Source: Motiliproteus sp. MSK22-1 (GTDB lineage Bacteria; Pseudomonadota; Gammaproteobacteria; Pseudomonadales; Balneatricaceae). Taken from it: 64,000 nucleotides of DNA. The position numbers were made by a program, and so were the translations under genes. Where the stretch lies: contig NZ_MIEQ01000062.1 of the NCBI RefSeq assembly GCF_001968815.1, positions 1 to 64,000 of the forward strand, written 5' to 3'. Position 1 is the first letter of the stretch. Every line of letters begins with the position of its first letter. The notes beneath the pieces are model-generated. The model was given only the letters and a program-made list of their open reading frames with translations, had not been told where the DNA came from and ran no database searches. Positions 16,809 through 26,631 of this stretch are shown one piece after another.

Positions 16809-18785
16809 ATGAGAGTTTCTACCCAGCAGATCTTTAACAATGCCGTTGCGCAGATGCAAAAGGGCCAGACTAACTTAGCAATGACGCAAGAGCGTATCGC
16901 TAGCGGTAAGGAGCTGCTGCGACCTTCTGATGATCCGATAGCGGCCGCCCAGATTTTGAAGTTGCAGAGAGAGATTGCTCGTACTGATACCTTTACTGAA
17001 AATATAGGTGTTTCTGAGCGGCGCTTAAGCCAAGAAGAGCTGACTCTGGACAGCATAGATACGGCTGCAGATCGAATGAAAGAGCTGACCATTCGGGCCG
17101 GTAGTGTGACGCTAACGGATGCTGACCGGAAAATTATTGCATCGGAATTAAGGCAGTTACAAGGAACGATGCTTTCTCTTATGAATACGAAGGATGCTCA
17201 AGGTGAGTATTTGTTTTCCGGTGGCTTGGGTCACACACAACCTTTTGTGCAAAATGGGAATGGCTCTTTCAGCTATCAGGGTGATGACGGACAGCGTTTT
17301 ATTCAAGTAGGGTCTGAATTGCAGATAGCTAGCAGCGATTCCGGACGAGATGCTTTTGTTGTCATACCCGATGATATTCAGGTGCAGTTGCTCGGAAGAG
17401 ATACTAATTTAATAACAACTCCAGTCTTTACCGATCAAGGGGCTGATACCGTTGGGGCTGCTTACTCTGCTTTTTCTGAGATAGCTGGAGATGTGGAAGT
17501 TGTTGTTCGTAAGATTCCTGGATCTAATGTAGGGGAGTATCACTACAGTATATTTGATAGTAGTGGTGCGCCAGTTACAGCAGGAGAGCCTCCTGTTCTT
17601 CAGCAGGATATTTTGTTCGATACGACTGATGCTACAGTAGATACCGTTACTTTTGGTGGTCTTGCTTTTGATATCAGTGCGCTTAGTGGTTCGTCTATTG
17701 AACTGGAAAAACAACCAGGCACCAGGCCTGACCCTCGTGTACTCTCGAATGAGCAGATACTGGATTCAACGGCTTATCTCTCATTTGTTGAAACCTATGG
17801 TAGTGATCTTAATGTCGCTGTTACGTTGTCATCAAATGCAGGAGTTGCAGAATATGATTATGTGATTACTGATTCGCAGGGAGTGGCGTTGCCTGGGCCA
17901 GTTTCGATCTCTCCTGTGGGGCCCATTATTCAGCCTACGCAGATTACAATTAATGATGGAGCTACAGATGTATTGAGTTTTACCCTGACTCCTTTTACTG
18001 ATGGAGTCGATCCGGCGAATAATCTCTTGACGGATGATATGGCTGTGGCTGTTAGTATCAGTAATGACCCAGGGAATCTGATAACTGGTGCAGTACCGGC
18101 GGACCCGATGACGACAGCTTACAGTGACTTTGCGGCTGCGAATGGTAATGTGGATGTGATTTTTCGAAATAATGCTGGTGTGCTGGAGTATGACATCCAG
18201 GATGGAACGGCAACATCAGTCATTGGTGGATTTGCAGCGCTGGGGGCGGGCGATCTTTCTGTTCCTCAAATGGGCATTGACCTGACAGTGGATGCAGCAG
18301 CAGTGGCGCTTGCTTTACCTAACCCTGGTGACACCACTGCCGGCGGGTCAGAAATTACGCTTGGTGCACAGGTTAATACGGTACTTAGTGGGCAGGGGAA
18401 TGTAACAATTCGTGCGAATGAAGGTCATCATAGTTTATTACAAACGGCAGAAGAGCTTATCAGTGTTCTTGAGACTCCGTTGGTTGATAGCGCGACTCGG
18501 GCTGCTTTAAGTACTGCTCTGGCTAAAACTCTGGAAGAGTTGGATATAGCTAAAGAGGGGAATCTGCAGGTTCGGACTCAGCTCGGAGCTAGGACAAACA
18601 GCTTGGATACTGCTCGAGAAGTAAACGCTGACTTTAAACTATTTACTGAATCTGCGTTGTCTCAATTACAAGATCTGGATTATGCTGAAGCTATAGCTGA
18701 ATTCAGTTTACAGGAAATGGCTTTACAAGCGTCCCAAGCGACTTTTGCTAGGGTTAACAGTCTGTCTTTATTTAATTTCCTATAA
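16809..18785 (+). CDS. flgL: FlgL, second hook-filament junction protein (enlarged)
   Basis: At 658 residues this is far longer than usual FlgL (about 300-420). The flagellin-like N-terminal helix region (MRVSTQQIFNNAVAQMQKG to about residue 200) and the C-terminal helices (GNLQVRTQLGARTNSLDTA to the end) are normal. Between them lie three diverged repeats of about 90 residues starting near 218, 322 and 437. Each opens with AY-S-F-x-E/A-x-x-G and a hydrophobic strand, followed by GEYHYSIFDSSG, AEYDYVITDSQG or LEYDIQDG. The insert would sit on the outer surface of the junction. It is translated together with flgK. Confidence 0.94.
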   Translation: MRVSTQQIFNNAVAQMQKGQTNLAMTQERIASGKELLRPSDDPIAAAQILKLQREIARTDTFTENIGVSERRLSQEELTLDSIDTAADRMKELTIRAGSVTLTDADRKIIASELRQLQGTMLSLMNTKDAQGEYLFSGGLGHTQPFVQNGNGSFSYQGDDGQRFIQVGSELQIASSDSGRDAFVVIPDDIQVQLLGRDTNLITTPVFTDQGADTVGAAYSAFSEIAGDVEVVVRKIPGSNVGEYHYSIFDSSGAPVTAGEPPVLQQDILFDTTDATVDTVTFGGLAFDISALSGSSIELEKQPGTRPDPRVLSNEQILDSTAYLSFVETYGSDLNVAVTLSSNAGVAEYDYVITDSQGVALPGPVSISPVGPIIQPTQITINDGATDVLSFTLTPFTDGVDPANNLLTDDMAVAVSISNDPGNLITGAVPADPMTTAYSDFAAANGNVDVIFRNNAGVLEYDIQDGTATSVIGGFAALGAGDLSVPQMGIDLTVDAAAVALALPNPGDTTAGGSEITLGAQVNTVLSGQGNVTIRANEGHHSLLQTAEELISVLETPLVDSATRAALSTALAKTLEELDIAKEGNLQVRTQLGARTNSLDTAREVNADFKLFTESALSQLQDLDYAEAIAEFSLQEMALQASQATFARVNSLSLFNFL

Positions 18786-18835
18786 CACTGTTGCACAGGG
18801 AAGTGCTCTGTATGTTTACGTATACTTAAATAAAA

Positions 18836-19156
18836 TTAGTAGCGTTTGATTGTTCTGCCATAAGCAGCCTTCATCTTCTGTCCTTGTTTTCTCTGCTTTA
18901 GGTTGGCAAATATCTTCTCTCGGTTCTCTTTGGCCAACGCCATGACTCTTCTATCTATCTTCTTAATCTCTTCGATAGCCTGCCGGACTTTGAGAGAATC
19001 TTCCATAACAATATTGAGAGCCAGTAATTGTTGAAGAGATTTGTCCCGCTTTTTAAGACCTGCTTCAAGTTGATCCCACTGGCTTTCTTCGGCGAACTGT
19101 AACAACTGTTTAGTTGTTTCAAGACAGATACTTAATATCTGTTGATAGGTCTCCAT
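18836..19156 (-). CDS. FliT-like flagellar chaperone
   Basis: The product is a 106-residue, very charged helical protein with no membrane segment (QQILSICLETTKQLLQFAEE and EDSLKVRQAIEEIKKIDRRVMAL). Size, helical make-up and location suggest a FliT-type chaperone, which binds the filament cap FliD. FliT genes normally follow fliS; here the gene lies on the opposite strand between flgL and fliC, and nothing of this kind follows fliS. FlgN is already assigned elsewhere, which supports FliT as the remaining chaperone. The call is tentative because such proteins are poorly conserved. Confidence 0.6.
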   Translation of the reverse strand: METYQQILSICLETTKQLLQFAEESQWDQLEAGLKKRDKSLQQLLALNIVMEDSLKVRQAIEEIKKIDRRVMALAKENREKIFANLKQRKQGQKMKAAYGRTIKRY

Positions 19157-19443
19157 AGCGGTTGTTCCTTAGTGACTGATTCTTGAGTCGGTGTAACTCC
19201 TGATTCATCTAGGATTGTCAAGAAGATCAGGATACAGGGTTGTCACAATAAAAGCTCGCTTGAATGATAGCGGACGCTTGCATCCATTCCCCAGCGGAAA
19301 GCCAGCATCTGTTTAGGCCGTTTGCCACAGAATTTATCTTTAATAGATACAGTGATCTGTTGCTGTAGCAGATTCTCATAGTGGTAAAAATTGACTCAGA
19401 TCAGTGTTTTTAAGTAAAGAGGACTTTTTAAGTAATCTTCTCT

Positions 19444-19470
19444 TAAAGACAAAGATTATGTTGCCGATAG
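19444..19470 (+). promoter_or_regulatory. Sigma-28 promoter P1 of flagellin gene
   Basis: TAAAGACA, 11 bases, then GCCGATAG: a close match to the sigma-28 consensus with exact spacing, about 190 bases before the fliC start. It is the upstream one of a pair. The 501-base gap between the fliT-like gene and fliC holds both and nothing else that I can support. Confidence 0.82.
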
Positions 19471-19530
19471 CCAGTTTACCAAGGATTCAGTCTTCCAGGT
19501 TTAGGCGTAACAGATCTCAGGAAAAAAAAT

Positions 19531-19557
19531 TAAAGCGATTGTTTGAACCGCCGATAA
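19531..19557 (+). promoter_or_regulatory. Sigma-28 promoter P2 of flagellin gene
   Basis: TAAAGCGA, 11 bases, then a full-consensus GCCGATAA -10 box. It lies 87 bases downstream of P1 and about 100 bases before the fliC start. It is the better match of the two and probably the main flagellin promoter. Confidence 0.88.
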
Positions 19558-19657
19558 CCTAATCAAGATTTAGAAGTTGCGGGGCCCTTTTCCTTCAAAA
19601 GAAAGCGCCTTCGAAAGAAAAGAATTAGGCAGATAGTCTGCATTAGGAGAAGCAATT

Positions 19658-21781
19658 ATGGCTCTAGTAATCAACTCCAATATTCAGTCGTTAAACGCGC
19701 AGCGTAACCTAACGATTTCAGGTGGTCAGCAAGACCAAGCTATGGAGCGTCTTACTTCTGGTAAGCGCATAAACAGTGCAGGTGATGATGCTGCCGGTCT
19801 GGCGATCGCTAACCGAATGACCTCTCAGGTTAGAGGTCTCGATCAAGCTGTACGAAATGCTAACGATGGTATCTCTCTGATTCAAACAGCTGAAGGTGCG
19901 CTTCAAGAATCCACCAACATCTTACAGCGTATGCGTGAACTGTCTATTCAGTCAGCTAACGGCATCTTCAATGATGAAAACCGTGCGACGTTGAATGCCG
20001 AGTTTGGCCAATTGATTGAGGAATTGGACCGAATTGCCGAGACGACTACGTTTAACGGCCAGAACATCCTTAATGGTGATCTCAAGAATGTAGACTTGCA
20101 GGTAGGTGCTCAGGCTAATGAAACAATTGGTTTTGGCATTCAGGCTATGGACGCTAAGACGCTTGGGATGGGATCAACCAGTGTAGATTTGCTAGGTGCA
20201 GCAAGTAATATAACTGCTACTTCCTTTGCAGCATCAGTTGGTGCTGATATAAAAGACGGCGATGTTTTGATTAATGGCCAATCGATTGGCACCTTTGATA
20301 CTGGTGGCAGCGGTGAAGCAAATAGCCTGAATGACTTGGTAGAATCTATTAATACTAACGTTAGTGGCGTTACGGCTTCCACGATTAGTCAGCTGGAAGG
20401 CACTGCGGTGGGTACTGGTATCATTGATGGCGATGCCGGTGAAGGGTTTAATGTTGTCCTGACTGAGCTTAACGGTGCTACCACTACCTTCCAAATTCGT
20501 AATACCAATACAGCCAGCATGGATGAAGTGGTGGCAGCAATAGGAGACGCCAGCAACGGTGCTGTTAGTGCCACCATTAACGACAATGGGCGTTTAGTGC
20601 TGAGTTCTGATAGTGGTGCCAGTGTTTCGCTAGTTGAGTCCGGTATGACAAGTTCCACGACTTTGGGTATTACTACGGCAGCTTCAGCAGGTCCTCAATT
20701 AGTCTTGACTGCGGACAATGATGATCCTATCACTATTGAGCGAGGAGGAACTGGTACTCTGCTTGATCTGCAGAACTTGGGCTTTAAGGAAAGTGAGGCT
20801 GGTGGTGTAATCGAAGGTGCTGGTTTGAGTGCCACTGGTGCGGCGACTGCTTGGGGTGTAGGCGATGTTATCATCAACGGCACTGTGATTAGTAATACCG
20901 ATACAGATTCTTTGCAAGGTAAAGTGGATGCAATTAATGCTTCTACGGATGAAACAGGGGTTACTGCAAATGCCTTCGCGACTGTTCGAGTAGACATGAG
21001 CGGTATGTCGATTGGTACAGCATTTGCCACAACAGCTGCGACTGAAATGTTACTTAATGGTATTACGCTGGACTTTACCGGAGTTACTTCGCTGAGTGAA
21101 TTTGTTGATGTTTTCAATAACAGTACCGATTCCACCGGTGTGACTGCATCGGTATTGGGTAATAACGTTATATTGGATTCCGAGCAAGGTTCCATGACCT
21201 TTGGTGCAGCGACAGCCAACTCGGTATTCAGTACTGCTGATGCTGGATTGGAAGGTGCTGCCTTTGTTGAGTTTGTGGCAAATAGTGCAGGCGGTGCTCT
21301 GGCAAGCAATGCCATCACTACTTCTGAAGCAACCTTCACAGTTGAGGCGGGCCTGAAGTTAACCAGTGACAATGGTAATCCAATTGGTATCCAGCTGGGT
21401 GATAGCGCTGTTCTGGATGATATCGGTTTGTTGGAAGCTAATGCCACAGCTGAAGGGTCTTTTGGTACCGCTCTTAGTAGTGCCAGTATAGATACTGCGG
21501 CTAAAGCACAGAAAGCGATTGGAATAATCGACAACGCTTTGGATACCGTTAACAATGAACGAAGTGAGCTGGGTGCGGTTAACAACCGGCTGGATTTTAC
21601 TATCAATAACCTAAGTGCCATCTCTCAGAACACCGCTGCTGCAAGGTCGCGGATTGAGGATGCTGACTTCGCTCAGGAGTCTGCTGAGTTGAGTCGAGCT
21701 CAGGTGCTTCAGCAAGCAGGCACAGCAATGCTGGCTCAGGCAAACGCTCAGCCTCAGCAAGTGCTGTCACTACTGCAATAA
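19658..21781 (+). CDS. fliC: Flagellin, FliC (enlarged)
   Basis: The protein has 707 residues, well above the 280-500 usual for flagellins. Both conserved ends are present: N-terminal [19 protein letters not shown] and [20 protein letters not shown], and C-terminal [18 protein letters not shown] to [20 protein letters not shown]. The extra length is a long Thr/Ser/Ala/Gly/Asp-rich centre (about 180-600), which forms the outer filament surface. It holds three hook-IN-type motifs ([10 protein letters not shown] near 204, IINGTVIS near 405, LLNGITLDF near 465), each followed by an SL-x-x-x-V-x-x-x-N helix and GVTA. It is the only flagellin gene in the window and a likely target of glycosylation. 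Confidence 0.97.
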   Translation: MALVINSNIQSLNAQRNLTISGGQQDQAMERLTSGKRINSAGDDAAGLAIANRMTSQVRGLDQAVRNANDGISLIQTAEGALQESTNILQRMRELSIQSANGIFNDENRATLNAEFGQLIEELDRIAETTTFNGQNILNGDLKNVDLQVGAQANETIGFGIQAMDAKTLGMGSTSVDLLGAASNITATSFAASVGADIKDGDVLINGQSIGTFDTGGSGEANSLNDLVESINTNVSGVTASTISQLEGTAVGTGIIDGDAGEGFNVVLTELNGATTTFQIRNTNTASMDEVVAAIGDASNGAVSATINDNGRLVLSSDSGASVSLVESGMTSSTTLGITTAASAGPQLVLTADNDDPITIERGGTGTLLDLQNLGFKESEAGGVIEGAGLSATGAATAWGVGDVIINGTVISNTDTDSLQGKVDAINASTDETGVTANAFATVRVDMSGMSIGTAFATTAATEMLLNGITLDFTGVTSLSEFVDVFNNSTDSTGVTASVLGNNVILDSEQGSMTFGAATANSVFSTADAGLEGAAFVEFVANSAGGALASNAITTSEATFTVEAGLKLTSDNGNPIGIQLGDSAVLDDIGLLEANATAEGSFGTALSSASIDTAAKAQKAIGIIDNALDTVNNERSELGAVNNRLDFTINNLSAISQNTAAARSRIEDADFAQESAELSRAQVLQQAGTAMLAQANAQPQQVLSLLQ

Positions 21782-21803
21782 CCGCGGTAAAATACCGTTA
21801 ACC

Positions 21804-21833
21804 GAACTGCTCTGATTCTATTCGGAGCAGTTC
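21804..21833 (+). terminator. Hairpin between fliC and flaG
   Basis: GAACTGCTC and GAGCAGTTC form a 9-bp stem around a bulged GA/TC segment. It is followed by CATTTTA, so the T run is weak. It may stop part of the fliC transcription or protect the fliC mRNA end, which would explain high flagellin and lower FlaG/FliD output. Confidence 0.65.
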
Positions 21834-21853
21834 CATTTTAGGGAGAATTAATT

Positions 21854-22228
21854 ATGGCAGAGAATATAAATGTATCTGCCGTTCCCCCTCAGGGTCAAAC
21901 GGCTTCTCAGTCAGCGAGTAGACATGTAGCTACTTCAGAGGCTCAGGGGGCAGCAATTGCACAGGAAGTAAGTGATGCTAGTCGAACGGAGCAGCCTGCG
22001 CCCACTGTTGAAGAGCTTAGAGCCACTATTAGTCAACTGAATGAGTTTATGAAAGAGGGGCAGCGGTCTCTTGCGTTTAGTGTTGATGATTCTTCTGATG
22101 AGGTTGTAGTTCGGGTTGTGGATACGGATACACAAGAAGTCATTCGTCAAATCCCTAACGAAGAAACTCTCAAATTAAAGCAGCATATAGAAGGAATGCT
22201 CGGGCTGTTGTTGAGCGATAAGGCTTAA
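21854..22228 (+). CDS. flaG: FlaG family protein
   Basis: The protein has 124 residues. The N-terminal half is polar and of low complexity; the C-terminal half carries the FlaG domain: LAFSVDDSSDEVVVRVVDTDTQEVIRQIPNEETLKLKQHIEGMLG. FlaG affects filament length in Pseudomonas and Campylobacter relatives, though its exact role is unsettled. It lies between fliC and fliD, its normal place, with a short hairpin upstream and 46 bases before the fliD start. Confidence 0.93.
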   Translation: MAENINVSAVPPQGQTASQSASRHVATSEAQGAAIAQEVSDASRTEQPAPTVEELRATISQLNEFMKEGQRSLAFSVDDSSDEVVVRVVDTDTQEVIRQIPNEETLKLKQHIEGMLGLLLSDKA

Positions 22229-22274
22229 ACGTTATAGCTCGAGAGCTGGTTGTTTAAAAAAATGGGTGGTGCGC

Positions 22275-24341
22275 ATGGTCGATAATATTGTAACTACACT
22301 GGGCGCAGGGTCAGGTATTGATACCAAAAAGCTGGTTGATGATCTGGTAACCATCGAAAGAGCCCCTAAAGAGGCTCTGCTCAATAGTCGAAAAGAGACA
22401 CTGGATGCTCAAATATCTGGATACGGAGCCATTCGCTCTAGTATGTCTTCTCTACAGGATAGCCTGTCGGCACTAGGTGATTCCGATACCTTCAACGGAA
22501 AAAGCGTTTCCTTCCCTACCACTGACGTATTGACTCCCGCTTCAATCGATGCGGAAGCGCTAAGTGGTGATTTTGAAGTAGAAGTGAGGGCGATAGCCAA
22601 AGCACATTCTTTGGCATCAACCTCTTTTAGTAGTCCTACAGATGCAGTAGGTAAGGGTACATTAACTTTTACCCTGGGTGCTTGGGATGCAGGGTTTACC
22701 GCTTTCTCCGCTGATGCTTCCAAGAGTTCGCAAGTTATTACCATTGATGACTCAAATAATACGCTAACAGGATTGCGGGATGCGATCAATGAAGCTGATT
22801 TTGGTGTTCAGGCCAGTATCGTTCAAAATGGGTCAACCTATCAGTTGCTGCTAACAGCACCTTCAGGCGCAAGCAATGAGCTCGAAATAGTCGTTGATGA
22901 AGAAGGCGGAGCTGATACCAATAACGATGCTTCCGATCTTTCTCGTTTCGCATTTAATACAGCGGGTTCACAATTGGCATCACAGCAAAGTGGAGCTGAT
23001 TCTCAAGTAGTGGTCAATGGACTTGTTGTGGATAGAGAATCCAATCATATCGATGATGTGATTACAGGTCTTGAATTTACTATTCACAATACCAATGTTG
23101 GTGAAACGGTCGCTATTTCTATTACCGATGACAAGTCGCTTGGCGAACAATCAATTCGTGACTTTGTCACTGCCTACAACAGTTTTCTGACAGAAACGGA
23201 GGCTCTGATACGGCCTGCGGGAGAAGATTCTGAAGAAGGTGGGACTGATGGTTCCCTGCTGACAGACCCCACCGCTAAAACCATGGTTAGCCAAGTTAGG
23301 TCATTAATTTCTCAAACATTAACTGGTCTGAGTGGTGGGTATGTATCATTGGTCAGCGTCGGTATTACTACTGAACTTGATGGTACTCTAAGCATTGACG
23401 AAGATGATCTTAGAGATGCGATTGATAACAATTTTTCTAAAGTTATTGACTTGTTTGCACCGAGCACAGCGACAACTGATAGTCAAATTGAAATTGCCCG
23501 ATTCAAATCAACAACGACTCCTGGTAGCTATGAGGTCAATGTTACTACCCAGCCAGCTAAAGGCTTTTTGGATGGTAGCGCTCTAACAATTAGTGGTTTT
23601 AATGCTGGTACTGAAGATTTTACACCAGACTTTGATGCTTCATCTGGTGACTACAGTTTTAAAATAAAGGTTGATGGTACAGAGAGCGACACTGTCACTC
23701 TGACAGGTAACTTTTCGGATACTGAGGAGTTGCGGGCAAAGCTCCAATCATTGATAAATGGAGACACTAACCTTCAGGGAGTGGGAGCAGAGGTTGATGT
23801 GGCCTATAATGCGACTACCGATGCTTTTGAATTTACTTCCAGAACCTACGGAAGTGCTTCAAAGATCGAGTTTACCACACTGGGGACGGATGCCGCTGAG
23901 CTAGGGATTAGTCTTGGTTCTGGTACTGTAGGTGTTGATGTAGCGGGTACTATTGATGGGAAATCCGCCTTTGGTTCTGGAAACATCTTATTGCCTGATC
24001 TTAGCGACACTGCTTTAGCTGGATTAAGCGTCAAAGTGGGCGTTGGAGCTAGTTCGGCAACCATTACGTATGCACGCGGATTTTCCAGTGAGATGGACAA
24101 TATTCTGGAAACATATTTATCGAGCAATGGATTGATTGATTCTCGTGAAGAGAATATCAGTGATGAACTGAAGGATATTGAAAAGGACAATGATGCACTG
24201 GATGTTCGAATGGAAACCCGGCGAGCAATGTTAGAGGCTCAGTTTATTGCAATGGAACGGATTATTACCAGTATTAGCCAGACGAGCGACTCCTTAGATG
24301 GTATTCTCGACCGACTACCTTTTACCGCTAGGTCCAGTTGA
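22275..24341 (+). CDS. fliD: FliD, filament cap protein
   Basis: The 688-residue protein begins VDNIVTTLGAGSGIDTKKLVDDLV, the typical FliD N-terminus, and ends with the coiled-coil region (LDVRMETRRAMLEAQFIAMERIITSI) that fits into the filament tip. The middle forms the surface-exposed cap plate. FliD helps flagellin monomers fold and insert at the tip and can act as an adhesin. It is longer than the roughly 470 residues of enteric forms, in line with the enlarged flagellin. I use the ATG at 22275; the upstream GTG would add only three residues. fliS follows 16 bases later. Confidence 0.95.
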   Translation: MVDNIVTTLGAGSGIDTKKLVDDLVTIERAPKEALLNSRKETLDAQISGYGAIRSSMSSLQDSLSALGDSDTFNGKSVSFPTTDVLTPASIDAEALSGDFEVEVRAIAKAHSLASTSFSSPTDAVGKGTLTFTLGAWDAGFTAFSADASKSSQVITIDDSNNTLTGLRDAINEADFGVQASIVQNGSTYQLLLTAPSGASNELEIVVDEEGGADTNNDASDLSRFAFNTAGSQLASQQSGADSQVVVNGLVVDRESNHIDDVITGLEFTIHNTNVGETVAISITDDKSLGEQSIRDFVTAYNSFLTETEALIRPAGEDSEEGGTDGSLLTDPTAKTMVSQVRSLISQTLTGLSGGYVSLVSVGITTELDGTLSIDEDDLRDAIDNNFSKVIDLFAPSTATTDSQIEIARFKSTTTPGSYEVNVTTQPAKGFLDGSALTISGFNAGTEDFTPDFDASSGDYSFKIKVDGTESDTVTLTGNFSDTEELRAKLQSLINGDTNLQGVGAEVDVAYNATTDAFEFTSRTYGSASKIEFTTLGTDAAELGISLGSGTVGVDVAGTIDGKSAFGSGNILLPDLSDTALAGLSVKVGVGASSATITYARGFSSEMDNILETYLSSNGLIDSREENISDELKDIEKDNDALDVRMETRRAMLEAQFIAMERIITSISQTSDSLDGILDRLPFTARSS

Positions 24342-24357
24342 TGTTTAGGATTTTTAG

Positions 24358-24753
24358 ATGACTTATAGCAAGAAAGCTCTACAGGCGTACCAGAGTGTAA
24401 ATGTTAACTCTGGTGTTGAAGGTGCCTCTCCTCATCAGTTAATCAGCATGTTGTTGGATGGTGCTCAGGTAGCGTTGACTCGTGCGAAAGGGCTGATTGA
24501 GCGCAAAGATATAGAGGGGCGTAGTCAGCAGCTAAATAAAGTTGCAGATATACTTCATGGTCTTCTTGGGTCTTTAGACCAAGAGAAGGGAGGAGAGGTT
24601 GCTGCTAACCTGGAAAGTCTATACGACTACATGATACGTCGAGTAATGGAAGCCAATCGGGATAACGATATAGAAGCGATTGATGAAGTCGCTCGCTTAC
24701 TTGGTGAAATCAAAAGTGGCTGGGAAGCGATGCCGGAGGAGTATAAAGGATAA
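24358..24753 (+). CDS. fliS: FliS, flagellin export chaperone
   Basis: This is a 131-residue helical protein of normal length. It shows the FliS features: an N-terminal ALQAYQSVNVNSGVEGASPHQLISMLLDGA and helices rich in charged residues ending ARLLGEIKSGWEAMP. FliS binds the C-terminal end of newly made flagellin, keeps it from polymerising in the cytoplasm and brings it to the export gate. It is the last gene of the fliC-flaG-fliD-fliS group and is followed by a terminator. Confidence 0.95.
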   Translation: MTYSKKALQAYQSVNVNSGVEGASPHQLISMLLDGAQVALTRAKGLIERKDIEGRSQQLNKVADILHGLLGSLDQEKGGEVAANLESLYDYMIRRVMEANRDNDIEAIDEVARLLGEIKSGWEAMPEEYKG

Positions 24754-24796
24754 GGCTTTTGTGACCCTATTATCATAATGGGGGGGCCTCTTTTTT
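24753..24796 (+). terminator. Probable terminator after fliS
   Basis: CCCTATTAT and ATAATGGGG pair around a single C, with an outer AGGC/GCCT pairing, followed by CTTTTTT. The stem is imperfect but the T run is good. It separates the flagellar genes from the glycosylation genes. Confidence 0.6.
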
Positions 24797-24883
24797 CTGA
24801 GCAGACAGATGATGGATCATTCTGTGCAGTCGGGGACTTTCGTGTTGATCGGTAAACAGTTAAGAGATAGGCTGGTCTAGTTT

Positions 24884-25582
24884 ATGTTCAGAGATCAGAC
24901 CGTGGTGGCGTTGATTACTGCACGAGGTGGGTCAAAAGGGATTCCGCGTAAAAATCTTGTGGAGTTAATTGGTAAGCCGCTGATCTCTTATAGTATCACT
25001 GCAGCACTGGGTAGTGCTTGTGTTGACCGGACTTTTGTCAGCTCTGATGATCAGGAGATTCTCACTGTTAGTCGCCAGTGCGGGGCTGAGGTGATTGAGC
25101 GTCCGAGTGAGCTGGCTAGAGATGACTCAACTAGTGACTCGGTCATTAAGCATGCGCTTGAGTACTTAGCAGAGCAAAAAGTTGGTGTAGACTATCTGGT
25201 CTTGTTACAGCCGACATCACCTCAACGTAATGCTGAGGATATCGACGCTGCTTTCACCTTGCTTAATAGCTCTAAAAGATACAACTTAATCAGCGTCTTT
25301 GAACCTGAACATCACCCACTTAAAGCCTATCTTCTCAACGATGATGGTTGCCTTCATGGCATCGTATCTGATCGTTCTTCTTTTCGTCGTCGGCAGGACC
25401 TGCCGCGTGCATATATGCCTAATGGGGCAATTTATATCTTTACCGCAAAAGCATTCAGACAAAACAACGGTATACCGTTGGAGTATGCCATACCCTATGT
25501 CATGTCAATTAGGAGAAGTGTTGATGTTGATACTCCTCAGGATCTCGAAATTATTAGAAGTTTAATGGAATCAACACCATGA
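24884..25582 (+). CDS. neuA: CMP-nonulosonic acid (sialic-acid type) cytidylyltransferase
   Basis: The protein has 232 residues and the cytidylyltransferase fold. The CTP-binding N-terminal motif is [18 protein letters not shown]; further signatures are [13 protein letters not shown] and [14 protein letters not shown]. It activates a nine-carbon sugar acid (N-acetylneuraminate or a close relative such as legionaminate) with CTP, giving the CMP-sugar used by glycosyltransferases. It is the first of three tightly linked genes; its last four bases overlap the start of the neuB-like gene. Which sugar is used cannot be fixed from sequence alone. Confidence 0.88.
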   Translation: MFRDQTVVALITARGGSKGIPRKNLVELIGKPLISYSITAALGSACVDRTFVSSDDQEILTVSRQCGAEVIERPSELARDDSTSDSVIKHALEYLAEQKVGVDYLVLLQPTSPQRNAEDIDAAFTLLNSSKRYNLISVFEPEHHPLKAYLLNDDGCLHGIVSDRSSFRRRQDLPRAYMPNGAIYIFTAKAFRQNNGIPLEYAIPYVMSIRRSVDVDTPQDLEIIRSLMESTP

Positions 25583-26631
25583 GTATTGGGATGGATATTG
25601 CTGGTCGAAAAGTTGGTATAGAACATAAGCCGTTGGTGATCGCTGAAATCGGTATAAACCATGAAGGTTCCTTAGCTGTGGCTAAAGCAATGGTCGATGC
25701 AGCGGCAGGAGCGGGTGCGGAAGTGATAAAACACCAGACCCATGTGGTTGATGATGAAATGAGTGGGCAGGCGCGCACTATTATTCCAGGCAATGCTGAT
25801 ATATCAATTTACGAGATTATGGAACGCTGTGCTCTGGATGAAATAGATGAAATGGAACTGAAGGATTACGTTGAAAGTAAGGGGCTTATATTTATTAGTA
25901 CTCCTTTTTCTCGAGCTGCTGCTGATCGGTTGGAGCGAATGGGTGTTGTCGCCTATAAGATAGGTTCCGGAGAGTGCAATAACTATCCTCTGTTGGAGTA
26001 TATTGCTAGTTTTGGTAAGCCGATTATTCTAAGCACCGGTATGAACGATATCGAAAGTGTAAGCAAAGCTGTTGCTATCTTTCGTAAGCAGTGCGTATCC
26101 TATGCTCTTCTACATTGCACTAATATTTACCCCACACCGCCTGAATTGGTTCGCCTTGGAGCTATAGAGGAACTACAGCAAGCCTTTCCTGATGCTGTGG
26201 TTGGATTGTCTGATCATTCCATTAGTAATTATCCTTGCTTAGGTGCCGTAGCTCTCGGAGCCTCTATTTTAGAACGTCATTTTACCGACAGTATGACACG
26301 TCCGGGTCCTGATATTTGCTGTTCTATGGACCCTCAGGCTCTGACTGAGTTGATTCGTGGTAGTGAAGTGCTTTTTAAGGCTAGAGGGGGGCGAAAAACG
26401 CTGTTGGATGAAGAGCAGGTGACTCGTGATTTTGCTAATGCAAGTGTAGTGACTATTCGTTCGGTAAAAAAAGGGGAGGTGTTAAGCAAGGATAACCTTT
26501 GGGTTAAAAGACCTGGTACAGGAGAGTTTTCTGCCGAGTGCTTTGCGTCACTATTAGGACATAAGGCTTCTCGAGATATTGCTGAAGACAAGCAGCTAAG
26601 CGTTTCTGACGTGGATGGATGGGAAAAGTGA
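25579..26631 (+). CDS. neuB: N-acetylneuraminate-family synthase
   Basis: The protein has 350 residues: a TIM-barrel NeuB domain (about 15-280) with [37 protein letters not shown] and [20 protein letters not shown], then a C-terminal antifreeze-like SAF domain (about 285-345, with [18 protein letters not shown]). The enzyme condenses phosphoenolpyruvate with a six-carbon N-acetyl sugar (ManNAc for sialic acid) to form the nine-carbon acid. It overlaps neuA by four bases and the neuC-like gene by 13, so the three are translated as a unit. Confidence 0.9.
   Translation: MSIGMDIAGRKVGIEHKPLVIAEIGINHEGSLAVAKAMVDAAAGAGAEVIKHQTHVVDDEMSGQARTIIPGNADISIYEIMERCALDEIDEMELKDYVESKGLIFISTPFSRAAADRLERMGVVAYKIGSGECNNYPLLEYIASFGKPIILSTGMNDIESVSKAVAIFRKQCVSYALLHCTNIYPTPPELVRLGAIEELQQAFPDAVVGLSDHSISNYPCLGAVALGASILERHFTDSMTRPGPDICCSMDPQALTELIRGSEVLFKARGGRKTLLDEEQVTRDFANASVVTIRSVKKGEVLSKDNLWVKRPGTGEFSAECFASLLGHKASRDIAEDKQLSVSDVDGWEK

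Noticed and set aside
20695-21621. Long open frame on the minus strand inside fliC (308 codons)
   Set aside because: It is antisense to flagellin, has Ser/Ala/Leu-rich content arising from flagellin codon use, no ribosome-binding site and no recognisable domain.
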